A DNA stretch of 64,000 nucleotides, from the NCBI GenBank assembly GCA_013314735.1, contig JABUFD010000002.1, positions 620,001 to 684,000 of the forward strand, given 5' to 3'. The stretch is from Anaerolineae bacterium. Its GTDB lineage: Bacteria; Chloroflexota; Anaerolineae; Anaerolineales; Anaerolineaceae. Made by a program: the position numbers and the translations under genes. Numbering within the stretch: the stretch's first letter is position 1; every line of letters begins with the position of its first letter. The notes under the pieces are model-generated. The model worked only from the letters and a program-made list of their open reading frames with translations. It was not told the origin of the DNA and did not search any database. This document shows, one piece after another, positions 18,044-28,124 of the stretch.

Positions 18044-19294
18044 ATGAAACATATTCTTCATGAAGCTTTTCGATCCCCCAAGTTTGTCACCGGGTTTGTC
18101 ATTTTCATGGCGATCCTGGCGCTGGTGGTCTTCTACCCGCTGTTTGTAACGGACCACCCACTGGCGATCATTGGCCAGGGGACTTTCTTCCCGCCTGGCA
18201 TTTATGTCAGTGTCTACGACACCACCAATGCCCCGCAGTATACGATGATGCTGCCTGAAGCCGAAGGCAACCGTATCGGCGCCAAACTGGGCGATGTGGA
18301 ACGCGAGGCGATGCGTGAGTGGTTGATTGACTTCGGCATTCCCCGCGCGGAGATCGATATCGATGATACCGCCAAGCTGATGACCCTGTGGGATGCCTAC
18401 TATGACCCCGCTCTGCGCTTCCAGGGGATGACCTCGGCGCGCCAGAAATATTTTGCGCGCCTCGATGCCTCGCTGGAAGGGCTGCTGGTGATGGAGCCGC
18501 GTGTGATTGCCGTGCCCAACACCGAAACCGGCGCCTTTGAAGCCTCACAGAGCATTGAACTCACCGATTTTGTCAATGTCAATGAGGTGGCCAATGTGCG
18601 CGTGCTCCCGCTGGGCACCGATAACTTCGGGCGTGATATGCTCACCCAGCTGGTGTCTGCCATTGGCACTTCCTTGCAAATCGGTTTGGTAGCAGGAACG
18701 GTTGCCACCCTGATCGGCCTCACCCTGGGGCTGATGGCCGGCTATATCGGCGGCCTGGTGGATGATGTGATCATGTTCTTCACCAACCTGTTCACCGCCA
18801 TCCCCGGGATTGTGCTGCTGATCCTGATCTCGTACAGCATCGGGCAGGAGAACCGCGGCGCGGTTACGGTGGCGGTCGTGATCGGCGTGACCTCGTGGGT
18901 GTGGACCACCCGTGCGGTGCGCGCCCAGGTGATTTCCCTGCGCAACCGCGACCATGTCAACCTCTCCAAGCTGTCCGGCCATTCCATCTTTCACATCATC
19001 TTTGCTGACATCCTGCCGTACATCCTCTCGTACGTGGTGATGGCCTTCATCCTGCAAATTTCCTCCGGCATCCTGGCGGAGGCTGGCCTGTCGATCCTTG
19101 GGCTGGGACCCAAGACCACTGATGTGCCCACCCTGGGCCTGATGATGCGCTGGGCGATGATCTACTCCGCCCACATCCTCAACAAGTGGTGGGCGTTCTT
19201 CCCGGTGATCGTGGCAATTGCCCTGATCTCGTTCTCGCTCAACCTGATGAACACCGGGCTCGACCAGGTCTTCAACCCGGCACTCAGAGAATAG
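18044..19294 (+). CDS. ABC transporter permease, OppC/DppC type with large extracytoplasmic insert
   Basis: 416 residues, longer than the usual 280-300. After helix 1 ([18 protein letters not shown]) an insert of about 150 residues (roughly 45-190) lies outside the membrane before [16 protein letters not shown] and the transport domain. The EAA loop is [20 protein letters not shown]. Such inserts occur in the sugar-specific branch of this family. AGGAGG precedes ATG 18044. Partner of the preceding permease. Confidence 0.92.
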   Translation: MKHILHEAFRSPKFVTGFVIFMAILALVVFYPLFVTDHPLAIIGQGTFFPPGIYVSVYDTTNAPQYTMMLPEAEGNRIGAKLGDVEREAMREWLIDFGIPRAEIDIDDTAKLMTLWDAYYDPALRFQGMTSARQKYFARLDASLEGLLVMEPRVIAVPNTETGAFEASQSIELTDFVNVNEVANVRVLPLGTDNFGRDMLTQLVSAIGTSLQIGLVAGTVATLIGLTLGLMAGYIGGLVDDVIMFFTNLFTAIPGIVLLILISYSIGQENRGAVTVAVVIGVTSWVWTTRAVRAQVISLRNRDHVNLSKLSGHSIFHIIFADILPYILSYVVMAFILQISSGILAEAGLSILGLGPKTTDVPTLGLMMRWAMIYSAHILNKWWAFFPVIVAIALISFSLNLMNTGLDQVFNPALRE

Positions 19295-19303
19295 GAATTG
19301 ACG

Positions 19304-20311
19304 ATGGGAAAAGTAATGTTAGAGGTCAGGGAACTGACCACCAAGTATATCACCCGTTTCAACGAAGACATCTACGCGGTGGATCATGTATCGCTCAAGG
19401 TGGAAGAGGGCAAATCGCTGGGGATCGCCGGTGAATCCGGCTGCGGAAAATCAACCCTGGCATTGAGCCTGATGGGGTATTATTTCCCCCCGCTGTATTA
19501 CACCAGCGGTGATATCATCATCAACGAACGCAATATCTCCGGCATGGACCCGGACGAGGTGCGCAAATCGATCCTGGGCAAGGAGATTGCTTACATCCCC
19601 CAGGCGGCGATGAACGCGCTCAACCCCACCCAGAAGGTGATCAATTTTGTCGAAGATGTGATCCATGCCCATGAGCCTACCGCCACCAAGAAAGATATTT
19701 ATGATATGGCGCGCCAGCGCTTCGAGATTCTCGGCCTGCCGGCGGAGGTGCTGCAGAAGTATTCCGTGGAACTTTCCGGCGGGATGAAGCAGCGCACGGT
19801 GATTGCTATTTCGGTAATCCTGGGCCCCAAGGTGCTGATCGCGGATGAGCCGTCCTCAGCGCTGGATGTGACCTCGCAGAAGATGGTGATCAAAATGCTG
19901 CGCGACCTGATGGACCGCGGTATGATCAAATCGATGATCTTTATCACCCACGAACTGCCGTTGCTCTACAACGTCACTGATGACATCATGGTGATGTATG
20001 CCGGGCAGATGGTGGAACACGCCACGGCGGAACAGGCGGTGTTTGACCCGCTGCATCCGTATGCCCGCGGCCTGATGGGTTCGATCATTGTGCCGGAAAG
20101 CGGCCTGCGCGGCCACAAGCTGGCGGCTATCCCCGGCGTACCGCCCAACCTGAAAAAACCGCCATCCGGCTGCCGCTTCGCGGAACGCTGCAAGTATGTC
20201 ACTCCCACCTGCCGCGCGGTTTCGGTCAACATGCGTGAAGCCGCCAACGATCGGGAATACCGCTGCATCTTTGCGGAACAAGAGCTGAGGGAGATGTATA
20301 AAAATGAATGA
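19304..20311 (+). CDS. ABC transporter ATPase, OppD type
   Basis: 335 residues from ATG 19304, chosen over TTG 19298 because AGGA is better placed. Walker [13 protein letters not shown], signature [12 protein letters not shown] and Walker [13 protein letters not shown] are intact. The C-terminal oligopeptide/dipeptide domain includes the Cys cluster [15 protein letters not shown], which in this family can bind an Fe-S cluster. It powers uptake together with the next ATPase, whose gene overlaps it by 8 nt. Confidence 0.93.
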   Translation: MGKVMLEVRELTTKYITRFNEDIYAVDHVSLKVEEGKSLGIAGESGCGKSTLALSLMGYYFPPLYYTSGDIIINERNISGMDPDEVRKSILGKEIAYIPQAAMNALNPTQKVINFVEDVIHAHEPTATKKDIYDMARQRFEILGLPAEVLQKYSVELSGGMKQRTVIAISVILGPKVLIADEPSSALDVTSQKMVIKMLRDLMDRGMIKSMIFITHELPLLYNVTDDIMVMYAGQMVEHATAEQAVFDPLHPYARGLMGSIIVPESGLRGHKLAAIPGVPPNLKKPPSGCRFAERCKYVTPTCRAVSVNMREAANDREYRCIFAEQELREMYKNE

Positions 20312-21116
20312 CGAAAGAAAATTATGCCTGAGCGGCAAAGGGCTGACCAAGGTGTTTGGCCTGGGACGCCAGAAGACGGTGGCGGTTGACCATGTTGATT
20401 TTGCCTTTCATGAAGGTGAGATCATCTCGATTGTGGGGGAATCGGGCAGCGGCAAGACCACCCTCGCCAAAATGCTCCTGGGGCTGATCGGCGAGACCGA
20501 AGGCGAGGTGTATTTCCAGGGCGTAAAGCGCGATATTGGCTCCCAGAAGAAAAAGCAGAACTACTGGAAGCAGATCCAGGCGATTTTCCAGGATCCGTTT
20601 TCATCATACAACATCTTTCACAAGATCGATGAAGTGCTGCTGGACTGCATCCGCATGCGCGGCGGCGGCAAGCTGCCCCATGCCAAAAAGGTCGAAATGA
20701 TGACCGAGGCGTGCAGCTTTGTCAACCTCAAGTTTGAGGAACTGACCAATAAGTACCCGTTTGAGCTTTCGGGCGGGCAGCAGCAGCGCCTGATGATCGC
20801 GCGCATTTTCCTGCTCAAACCCAAGATTCTGCTGGCCGATGAACCGACCTCGATGATCGATGCCTGCTCACGCGCCACCATTTTGGATTTCCTGATGCAG
20901 CTGCGCGATGAGATCGGGATGACCTTGATCTTCATCACCCACGATATCGGGCTGGCGTATTACGTATCCGATACGGTCTACATCATGGAGAAGGGCAAGT
21001 TTGTGGAAAGCGGTTCCGCCGATGAGGTGATCCTCAATCCGCAGCAGCCCTATACGCGCCGTCTGCTGAATGATGTGCCCAAAATCCACGAGGAGTGGGA
21101 CCTTTCAACCGTGTAG
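20304..21116 (+). CDS. ABC transporter ATPase, OppF type
   Basis: 270 residues. Walker [18 protein letters not shown]-loop region [10 protein letters not shown], signature [13 protein letters not shown], Walker [13 protein letters not shown] and switch His ITHD are all present. It lacks the C-terminal Cys-rich domain seen in the preceding ATPase and is shorter than most OppF proteins (about 310-330), a usual asymmetry in such pairs. Last gene of the operon; a strong palindrome follows. Confidence 0.93.
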   Translation: MNDERKLCLSGKGLTKVFGLGRQKTVAVDHVDFAFHEGEIISIVGESGSGKTTLAKMLLGLIGETEGEVYFQGVKRDIGSQKKKQNYWKQIQAIFQDPFSSYNIFHKIDEVLLDCIRMRGGGKLPHAKKVEMMTEACSFVNLKFEELTNKYPFELSGGQQQRLMIARIFLLKPKILLADEPTSMIDACSRATILDFLMQLRDEIGMTLIFITHDIGLAYYVSDTVYIMEKGKFVESGSADEVILNPQQPYTRRLLNDVPKIHEEWDLSTV

Positions 21117-21205
21117 GCGATCCCGCCGAATCATGGGTTAGCGATGGAATGGGGCCGTGCCGCGCAGCCATGCGGTGCGGCCCTGTTGTTGCTGGGCACA
21201 ATGAC

Positions 21206-21237
21206 AGACTTCGGAAGTTTCCAAACTTCCGAAGTCT
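21206..21237. terminator. perfect 15-bp palindrome, bidirectional terminator or dispersed repeat
   Basis: AGACTTCGGAAGTTT and its exact complement are separated by only CC, between two convergent genes. The plus strand continues CTTAA without a real T-run, so it may be a dispersed palindromic element acting as a transcript end. Confidence 0.6.
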
Positions 21238-21246
21238 TAAGCGCAA

Positions 21247-21717
21247 TCAACTGGCTGACGCTTTGTCCAGGCCGATTGTGACGGTGAAGCGGCAGAGTTC
21301 ACCGCCGCGCAGGAGGGTGGTTTCTGCTGCCGCCGTAACCGGGCAGCCGAGGGCCTGCGCCAGGTTTTCCTGCAGGTTGGCGGTGGAGCATTGGCACAGC
21401 AGCGGTGAGGTGACCCATCCCCGGCGCACCAGGTCACAACCGCAGCGCCGGTAGGTGACGTGCAGCGTGTGCTCCCCGCTGCGTTCATAATGGGCGTCCG
21501 GGATATGCTGATTGAGCCGATCCAGGAAATCATCGAGGCTGTTGCTTTCGGCGTGCGCCTGGCGGAACAATGCCACTGTGTACGAATGAGCGCAGGCGCG
21601 GCCGCAGGCGTCCAGCACGCGGCTGCGCGCGGGCACATCGAGGGTTACCAACCCTGCGGCAAACCCACCAAACCAGTATGCCAGGAAATCGGTTAATCCA
21701 TCATCAGCGCTTTCCAA
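21247..21717 (-). CDS. uncharacterised Cys-containing small protein
   Basis: 156 residues, no membrane segment. Cysteines occur in patterned places: DACGRACAHSY near residue 38, YRRCGCDLV, then LLCQCSTANLQENLAQALG and GGELCRFTVTIG at the C-terminus. The end resembles small-molecule-binding proteins of the V4R / ATC-hydrolase-like type, whose last strands carry a Cys-x-Phe, but this is a weak impression. The start is probably TTG 21717, 3 nt past the stop of the upstream hydrolase, with a poor ribosome site, so translation may be coupled. Function unknown. Confidence 0.6.
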   Translation of the reverse strand: MESADDGLTDFLAYWFGGFAAGLVTLDVPARSRVLDACGRACAHSYTVALFRQAHAESNSLDDFLDRLNQHIPDAHYERSGEHTLHVTYRRCGCDLVRRGWVTSPLLCQCSTANLQENLAQALGCPVTAAAETTLLRGGELCRFTVTIGLDKASAS

Positions 21718-21720
21718 ACG

Positions 21721-22569
21721 TTACACCCGCGTGTCGACCCATTCGGCGATCTCGCCCAGCACCATTTCTTTTTCGGGTTCGTTCATGATCTCGTGATAGA
21801 GACCCTGGTAGGGACGCAGGGTTTTATCGGTGGAGGCGGCCTGCTCGTACAGCATCTGGCTGCCTTTGGGATCCGCCAGGATATCTTCGGTGCCGTACAT
21901 GATGCGCACCGGCAGGTTGAATTCGGTAAAATGGGCCTGCACGAACTGCACCGCGCGGTTCAGTTCCGCCCCGGTACGGGCCGGGATGCCGCCGCGGTAA
22001 TTGAGGGGGTCATCGTCATAACGCTGCATCACCGCCGGGTCGCGCGAGACCGAACTGTTGGAAAGCTTGATCGTTGGCATGTTGGGCACCACCGTGCCGA
22101 GGAATCCGGCCAGTTTCACCATCAGTGGCGACACATCCGCGCCGATCTTGAGGGCGGCGCCGCTCAGCAATACCCCGCGCAGCTCGGGTTTGTACGTCAG
22201 CACATACGCGGTGCTGATCAGACCGCCCAGGCTGTGCCCCAGCAGGAACAGTGGCTTGCCGCTGAATTCCGCACGTACCCGCGCCAGGAACAGGTCAAGG
22301 TCTGCCAGCCAATCGGTGTAGCGGTCCACGTAGGTGGTGTGCCCGCCGCCGGATTGACCGTGCCCGCGGTGGTCGAGTGCCGGGGCGATATAGCCGTGTT
22401 GTGCCAAGAACTGCCCCACATGGGCGTAACGCCCGCTGTGTTCTGCCAGGCCATGCACGATCACCACCACCCCTTTGGCCTCTGCCGGGGTTTCCGGCAG
22501 CCAGTATTGTTCGTACAGGCGCAGGCCGCCGGTACCTTCGAAAAATCCTTCGCGATGTTGTATTGCCAT
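21721..22569 (-). CDS. alpha/beta hydrolase, monoacylglycerol lipase-like
   Basis: 282 residues of the S33 / monoglyceride lipase family. The nucleophile elbow is LGHSLGGLIS (Ser near 114). The acid is probably Asp in GTEDILADP and the base His in GLYHEIMNEP. VIVHGLAEHSGRYAHV holds the oxyanion HG motif. It would be cytoplasmic and act on glycerol or other simple esters. AGGAG precedes ATG 22569. It is the first gene of a likely two-gene unit with the Cys-containing protein. Confidence 0.88.
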   Translation of the reverse strand: MAIQHREGFFEGTGGLRLYEQYWLPETPAEAKGVVVIVHGLAEHSGRYAHVGQFLAQHGYIAPALDHRGHGQSGGGHTTYVDRYTDWLADLDLFLARVRAEFSGKPLFLLGHSLGGLISTAYVLTYKPELRGVLLSGAALKIGADVSPLMVKLAGFLGTVVPNMPTIKLSNSSVSRDPAVMQRYDDDPLNYRGGIPARTGAELNRAVQFVQAHFTEFNLPVRIMYGTEDILADPKGSQMLYEQAASTDKTLRPYQGLYHEIMNEPEKEMVLGEIAEWVDTRV

Positions 22570-22756
22570 GGATGCTCCTAACCGTGGTTATTTTTAATTG
22601 GCCTCGTTAAATGCAGCAAATTCGCTGAAACGGGGCGATTCTGTTGATATAATGAACAAACAATCAGTGAGCGGGTGTGGGAAATCACCCATCACCAACG
22701 ATTGTACTACCAAATGGTTCAGGGATGGCATTGAAAAACAACACCAGGGCAGCCGC

Positions 22757-24901
22757 ATGATCGAACAACTCACCTCCGCGCAGGCGGAACTTCTGGCACA
22801 GCCATTACAACGACGCCTCTTTCTCAGCGGTCCGGCCGGCAGCGGCAAGACCACGGCCGGGACGGCGCGCGCCTTGCAATGGATCCAGGCAGGCATTCCG
22901 GCCGAGGAAATCCTGATCCTGGTGCCGCAGCGCTCACTGGCACTGCCGTATTATGAAGCCCTGCGTGACCCCGCCCTGCCGCCTGGCGGGGTAAGTGACA
23001 TCCTCACTTTCGGCGGCCTCGGGCAGCGGCTGATCGCGTTGTTCTGGCCGCTGATCGCGGAGGAGGCCGGCTTTCAGCATCCTGACCGCCCGCCTTCTTT
23101 CCTCACCCTCGAGACCGCCCAGTACGTCCTTTCCGGCATCATGGAACCGCTGATCGATGAGGACTACTTTATCGCTGTCAACATGGATCCCAACCGCCTG
23201 CTGAGCCAGGTGATCGACAATCTCAACAAGGCCGCCGCCATCGGCATTGACCACCGCACGGTGGCAGAATGCCTTAGCGCGGCGTGGGTGGGCAAACAGG
23301 CCGACCAGCCGCTGGTGTACCAGCACGCCCAGGAGGGCGCCAACGCTTTCCGCGCTTATTGCTACGCCGAGAACCTGCTGGATTTTTCGCTCCAATTGGA
23401 GCTGTTCACGAACCATGCCTGGCATCTGCCGGCGGTGCGGGAATGGCTGCGCAGCCAGTACCGCTATTTGATCTATGACAATATCGAAGAGGATGTGCCC
23501 GCCGTGCATGACCGCGTGCTGGAATGGCTGCCGGATTTTGACGGTGCGCTGTGCATTCTCGATGACGATGCCGGCTACCGCCTGTTCCTCGGTGCTGACC
23601 CGGAATCCGCCTTACGCCTGGCGGCGGAAGCGGATGCGGAGATTGCTTTCCCGCAATCACTGGTGACCCCGCCGGTGGTCGCTGAACTGGATGACGCTCT
23701 GCAGGTCTGTATCCGCCAGCCCGGGCGCGGTGCACTGCCCGACGGCCTGCGTGATGGCTTTGAGCTGGAAACCAGCGCGCGCTTCCATCCAGAGATGATC
23801 CAGCATGCCTGCCTGCGGGCGCGCCAGCTGGTGGAAAAAGGCGTGCCGCCGGAGGAGATCGTGATGCTGGCGCCGTTCCTTTCGGATTCGCTGCGCTTCT
23901 CATTGGAGCGCGAACTGCGCGCGCACGGGCTGGAAAGCTATACCACCCGCCCCTCACGCAGCCTGGGCGATGAACCGGTGACGCGCTGCCTGTTGGCGCT
24001 GGCGCGCCTGGCCAACCCCGCCTGGGGCGATGCCCCGGCGGAAGCCGATGTGACCCAGGCGTTGGTGCTGGCGATTGACGGTTTCGACCTGGTGCGTGCC
24101 TCGCTCCTGCGGCGCATCATCTACCGTCCCCAGCGCGAAGGCGCCGAACGCCTGGCGTCGTTCAGCGAGATCCAGCCGGACATGCAGGAGCGCATCAGCT
24201 ACCAGGCCGGCCAACGCTACGAAGACCTGCGCGGCTGGCTGTTGTTTGAACAGCAGAGCCACGACCATCCTGACCTGGATGTGTTCCTCTCGCGCCTGTT
24301 TGGCGAGGTGCTTTCCCAGCCGGGTTTTGCTTTCCACCGCGATCTGGAAGCCGCCGCCGTTACCGCACGCCTGATCGAATCGGTGCAGAAGTTCCGGCGC
24401 GGGATGGCCTTCCTGCTGGAACCGGAACCGCTGGGACCATCACTGGCCGACCGGGTGGGGGCGGAGTACGTGCGCATGCTCGAACAGGGTGTGATCGCTG
24501 CCCAATACCTGCAAACCTGGGAACCGCAGCCCGCCGGGACGATCCTGCTGGCGCCGGCCCATACCTTTTTAATGAGCAACCGACCCGCCCGTTGCCAGTT
24601 CTGGCTGGATGCCGGCAGCAGCGGCTGGTGGCAGCGCCTCGACCAACCCCTTACCCACCCGGTGGTACTCAGCCGCCGCTGGGAACCCGGCCGTAAATGG
24701 ACCGACGTGGAGGAGGTGGCGTTTAACACCGCCCAGCTGGCGCGCCTCACGCGCGGCCTGCTGCGGCGCTGCGCGGAGAAGGTGTTCATTTACACCGCCG
24801 AAATTGACCAGAGCGGGTACGAGAACAGCGGACTGCTGCTGCAGGCCCTGCAGAACCTGCTGCTGCGCCTGCCGCCCGAAACGGGGGCCGGCCGTGTTTA
24901 A
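22757..24901 (+). CDS. superfamily I helicase-like protein, AddB/UvrD-related, degenerate motif II
   Basis: 714 residues from ATG 22757; a TATAAT at 22648-22653 suggests transcription starts after the earlier in-frame start codons. Walker A is GPAGSGKTTAGTA near residue 25, followed by EEILILVPQRSLALPYYEAL and DILTFGGLGQRLIAL, as in UvrD-type motifs Ia and Ib. Where DExx is expected the sequence reads YLIYDNIEED, and the C-terminal helicase motifs V and VI are hard to see, so it is probably a non-translocating subunit like AddB. It is followed at once by a true helicase and an Fe-S nuclease. No nuclease motif is evident in this protein. Confidence 0.75.
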   Translation: MIEQLTSAQAELLAQPLQRRLFLSGPAGSGKTTAGTARALQWIQAGIPAEEILILVPQRSLALPYYEALRDPALPPGGVSDILTFGGLGQRLIALFWPLIAEEAGFQHPDRPPSFLTLETAQYVLSGIMEPLIDEDYFIAVNMDPNRLLSQVIDNLNKAAAIGIDHRTVAECLSAAWVGKQADQPLVYQHAQEGANAFRAYCYAENLLDFSLQLELFTNHAWHLPAVREWLRSQYRYLIYDNIEEDVPAVHDRVLEWLPDFDGALCILDDDAGYRLFLGADPESALRLAAEADAEIAFPQSLVTPPVVAELDDALQVCIRQPGRGALPDGLRDGFELETSARFHPEMIQHACLRARQLVEKGVPPEEIVMLAPFLSDSLRFSLERELRAHGLESYTTRPSRSLGDEPVTRCLLALARLANPAWGDAPAEADVTQALVLAIDGFDLVRASLLRRIIYRPQREGAERLASFSEIQPDMQERISYQAGQRYEDLRGWLLFEQQSHDHPDLDVFLSRLFGEVLSQPGFAFHRDLEAAAVTARLIESVQKFRRGMAFLLEPEPLGPSLADRVGAEYVRMLEQGVIAAQYLQTWEPQPAGTILLAPAHTFLMSNRPARCQFWLDAGSSGWWQRLDQPLTHPVVLSRRWEPGRKWTDVEEVAFNTAQLARLTRGLLRRCAEKVFIYTAEIDQSGYENSGLLLQALQNLLLRLPPETGAGRV

Positions 24902-27146
24902 CCCGCGCCCCAGGCAAAAAGCCGTGGTTGATTTTGACGCCGGGCGCATGGGCGTGGCTGCCGTACCCGGCAGCGGTAAAACCCAGACGCTTTCGTACCT
25001 TGCCGCGCGCCTGATCCGCGAACAAAAGGTGGACCTCAGCCGCGGGCAGGAGGTACTGGTGGTGACGCTCACCAATTCGGCGGTGGGCAATTTTGAAAGC
25101 CGCATCAGCCGTTTTATCGAGGGCTTTGGCCTGATGCCGCGCATGGGCTTCCGCGTGCGCACCCTGCACGGCCTGGCGCATGATATTGTGCGTGAACGGC
25201 CGGATTTGGTCGGCCTGCCGACGCAGTTCAACATCATCGATGACCGCGAATCGGAATTAATGCTGCAAGCCTCGGTGCGGGATTTCCTGCTGATGAAACC
25301 ATCACTGCAGGAAACCTATTTCAGTTCCACTGTACGCATGACAACAGATCGTGCCAAAGACTGGAATGACCTTGCTGTCGAGAGCTGCCGCAACTTCATT
25401 CGCACCGCCAAGGACCTCCAGCTGGAGGCCGATGATGTGCGCGGGCTGGTGGGGGAGATGCGTTTCAGCCATCCCCTGGTGACCCTCGGCATGGCCGTCT
25501 ACAGTGATTATGCCCGCAAGCTGGCCCTGCGGGAGGGGGTGGACTTTGACGACCTGATCCGTTACGCGCTTGCTGCCCTGCAAACCGATCCCGCTTACCT
25601 GGCGCGCCTGCGCGCGCGCTGGCCGTTTGTGCTGGAAGATGAAGCCCAGGATTCCAGCCACCTGCAGCAGCAGATCCTGGCGTTGATCAGCGGCGAGGGC
25701 GGCAATTGGGTGCGGGTGGGCGACCCCAACCAGGCGATCTATGAGACCTTCACCACCGCTGATCCGCGCCTGCTGCGCGATTTCATCCAGCAGCCCGGTG
25801 TACAGCGTGCCGACCTGCCCAATTCGGGGCGCTCGACTGCATCCATCATTCGCCTTGCCAACCGCCTGGTGGAATGGACCGTGCATGAGCATCCCATTCC
25901 GGTCTTGCGCGATGCCCTGTTTGAAACCTACATCGAACCCACCCCGCCCGGCGATCCCCAGCCCAACCCGCCGGATGATGAAAGCCGTATCCGCATTGTC
26001 AACCCCACCAAGCGCGTCAAATCAGAAGGTGAGATCCAGTTCACGCTGGAGGCGATCCAGCAATGGATGGCGAATGAGGATTACCAGAACCAGTCACTGG
26101 CAGTGCTGGTGCCCACCAACCGCCACGGTGAAAGCATGATCAAGGCTTTGCGCGAGCATGACATCCCGTATGTGGAATTGCTGCGCAACACCACGGAAAC
26201 ACGCCAGACCGCGGCGCAGATCGAGGCGATTCTGTATGCCCTGGCAAATCCCGACCAGCCGCGCTTATTAAGGAAAGCCTACGGCGCGCTGCGCCTGCCG
26301 CGCCAGGTGCAGGACCCGGCTGAACGTGCTGTCGTCAAGCGCGCTGCCGACCTGCTGCTGAAATGCGCCAACCTGGAAGAATATCTCTACCCGCGCGGCG
26401 GGGCCGATTGGCTGATGGACCGCGCCGCCGAGGAGGACCCGCAGGTGGTGGAGGAACTGGCCTGGCTGCGCGAGCGCGTGGTGCGCTGGCAGGAAGCCGT
26501 GCGCCTGCCGGTGGACCAGCTGATCCTGACGATTGCCGGTGACCTGTATACCCAGCCGGTGGACCTGGCGCTGAGCCACAAATTCGCGCAGATGCTGGAA
26601 TATTACGCCCGCAACCACCGCGAATGGAGTTTGCCGGAATACGCCGCCCAGCTGCACGATATCGCTTCCGCGCGGCGCGGTTTTTCGGGGCTGTCCGAAA
26701 ATGACATCGGCTTTGACCCCGATGACCACCGCGGCGAGGTGACGGTTGCCACCATTCACAAGGCCAAGGGGCTGGAATGGGATATCGTCTACCTGCTGTC
26801 GGTTAATAACTATGATTTCCCTTCGCTTGACCCGTTTGACAGCTATGTGTCTGAGAAGTGGTTCATCCGCGATGAATTGAATTTGCAGGAAGAAATGCTC
26901 AGCAAGCTCAAGGCCCTGGCAGCGCGGGATATGGAACTGCTGGAACTGCCGGAAGGTGCCGCCACCATTGCGGCGCGGGAAGGTATCGCCGAGGAGCGCC
27001 TGCGCCTGCTGTACGTGGGCATCACCCGCGCCCGTAAGCAATTGAACCTGCTGTGGAACGTGGGCCTGCGTGAGAAATGCCAGCCCGCCCGTGCCCTGCA
27101 GGAATTGTACGCCTGGTGGAAGGAGCATCATGATGACAGGGAATAA
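24894..27146 (+). CDS. UvrD/PcrA-type superfamily I DNA helicase
   Basis: 750 residues from GTG 24894, which overlaps the end of the preceding gene by 8 nt. All core motifs are readable: Walker A AAVPGSGKTQTL (about 22-33), EDEAQDSS (about 247), VGDPNQAIYETF, TIHKAKGLEWDIVYL (about 619) and LLYVGITRARKQLNLLW (about 706). It should translocate 3' to 5' along single strands. There is no C-terminal nuclease domain, unlike AddA or RecB; the nuclease is encoded by the next gene. The upstream in-frame extension to 24609 runs inside the previous gene and is not credible. Confidence 0.9.
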   Translation: MFNPRPRQKAVVDFDAGRMGVAAVPGSGKTQTLSYLAARLIREQKVDLSRGQEVLVVTLTNSAVGNFESRISRFIEGFGLMPRMGFRVRTLHGLAHDIVRERPDLVGLPTQFNIIDDRESELMLQASVRDFLLMKPSLQETYFSSTVRMTTDRAKDWNDLAVESCRNFIRTAKDLQLEADDVRGLVGEMRFSHPLVTLGMAVYSDYARKLALREGVDFDDLIRYALAALQTDPAYLARLRARWPFVLEDEAQDSSHLQQQILALISGEGGNWVRVGDPNQAIYETFTTADPRLLRDFIQQPGVQRADLPNSGRSTASIIRLANRLVEWTVHEHPIPVLRDALFETYIEPTPPGDPQPNPPDDESRIRIVNPTKRVKSEGEIQFTLEAIQQWMANEDYQNQSLAVLVPTNRHGESMIKALREHDIPYVELLRNTTETRQTAAQIEAILYALANPDQPRLLRKAYGALRLPRQVQDPAERAVVKRAADLLLKCANLEEYLYPRGGADWLMDRAAEEDPQVVEELAWLRERVVRWQEAVRLPVDQLILTIAGDLYTQPVDLALSHKFAQMLEYYARNHREWSLPEYAAQLHDIASARRGFSGLSENDIGFDPDDHRGEVTVATIHKAKGLEWDIVYLLSVNNYDFPSLDPFDSYVSEKWFIRDELNLQEEMLSKLKALAARDMELLELPEGAATIAAREGIAEERLRLLYVGITRARKQLNLLWNVGLREKCQPARALQELYAWWKEHHDDRE

Positions 27147-27236
27147 ACCCGCGTTGATCGCCCATGCACACCGCGCACCCACCCGGTTCTGGCAGCCTGT
27201 TTTTTCCAATCTGCGTGTTCAAACGGGAGGCCGGCG

Positions 27237-28124
27237 ATGAGTGACAGCCCTGGAAAAAATGCTTCCAACCATCCCCCGGCGGCTTCTGACGTGTTGGAAA
27301 AAACCACCCATTTTTCCCAGTACAGCCTGCAGGATTTTGTCGACTGTCCGCGGCGCTATGACCTGCGCCACCGGCGCAAACTGCAATGGCCGGCGGTGCA
27401 ATCGCTGCCGGTGCTGGAGCAGGAAGAGCGCATGGCCCGTGGAGAACAATTCCACCGCCTCGTGCAGCAGCACCTCAGCGGTATCCCCGTAGAAAAGATC
27501 GAAGCCCGCATCCACGATCCGATCCTGCTGGCATGGTGGGGCAACTTCACTGAATATGACCCGTTGGCGCTGCTCCCGCCGCGCCGCCTGGCGGAATACG
27601 CCCTCAGCGCGCCCTTCCTCGGCTATCGCCTGTTGGCCAAATATGACCTGCTGGCAATTGCCCCCGGCGAAACCGCGCACATCATGGATTGGAAGACCGC
27701 CGAACTGCGCCCCAGGGGGGAAATTCTGCGCGCCAAAGTGCAAAGCCGCCTGTACCCGTTCCTGCTGGCGCTGGGGGGGGAACGCCTGTTTGGCGGAACC
27801 GCTCCCAAGCCGGAACAGATTCGCATGACCTACTGGTTCGCGGCCTTCCCCGAAGCCCCCGAGGAGATCGGCTACAGCAAAACCCAGTTCAACCGCGACC
27901 GCGATTACCTCGCCGCGCTGATCGAAGATATCTTCGCGCGTAGTGCCGCCGATGATTTCCCGCCCACCGACAACCTCAAGCGCTGTGACTACTGCCAGTA
28001 CCGTTCGTACTGCGAGCGCGGGGTCGAGGCGGGGGCGATCGAAGAAGTGGATGACGAAAGCCTGCTGGAACAGGATCCCGGCTTTACGATCGACTTTGAA
28101 CAGATCGGGGAGATTGCCTTTTGA
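27237..28124 (+). CDS. PD-(D/E)XK nuclease with Fe-S cluster (RecB/Cas4/AddB C-terminal type)
   Basis: 295 residues. FSQYSLQDFVDCPRRYDLRH gives the first Cys; CDYCQYRSYC near residues 249-258 gives the other three, together a 4Fe-4S cage. The active site is the pattern GEQFHRLVQ (His), then YDLLAIAPG and IMDWKTAELRP (Asp-x-Lys), and the QxxxY-like helix RLYPFLLAL. This is the nuclease module normally fused to AddB or RecB. Here it is a separate gene. GGGAGG lies before ATG 27237, and the RecJ gene overlaps its stop as TTGA. Confidence 0.9.
   Translation: MSDSPGKNASNHPPAASDVLEKTTHFSQYSLQDFVDCPRRYDLRHRRKLQWPAVQSLPVLEQEERMARGEQFHRLVQQHLSGIPVEKIEARIHDPILLAWWGNFTEYDPLALLPPRRLAEYALSAPFLGYRLLAKYDLLAIAPGETAHIMDWKTAELRPRGEILRAKVQSRLYPFLLALGGERLFGGTAPKPEQIRMTYWFAAFPEAPEEIGYSKTQFNRDRDYLAALIEDIFARSAADDFPPTDNLKRCDYCQYRSYCERGVEAGAIEEVDDESLLEQDPGFTIDFEQIGEIAF

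Noticed and set aside
24609-24893. N-terminal extension of the UvrD helicase
   Set aside because: It lies in the coding sequence of the preceding gene and is Arg/Ala/Cys-rich; the helicase fold begins at the GTG at 24894.
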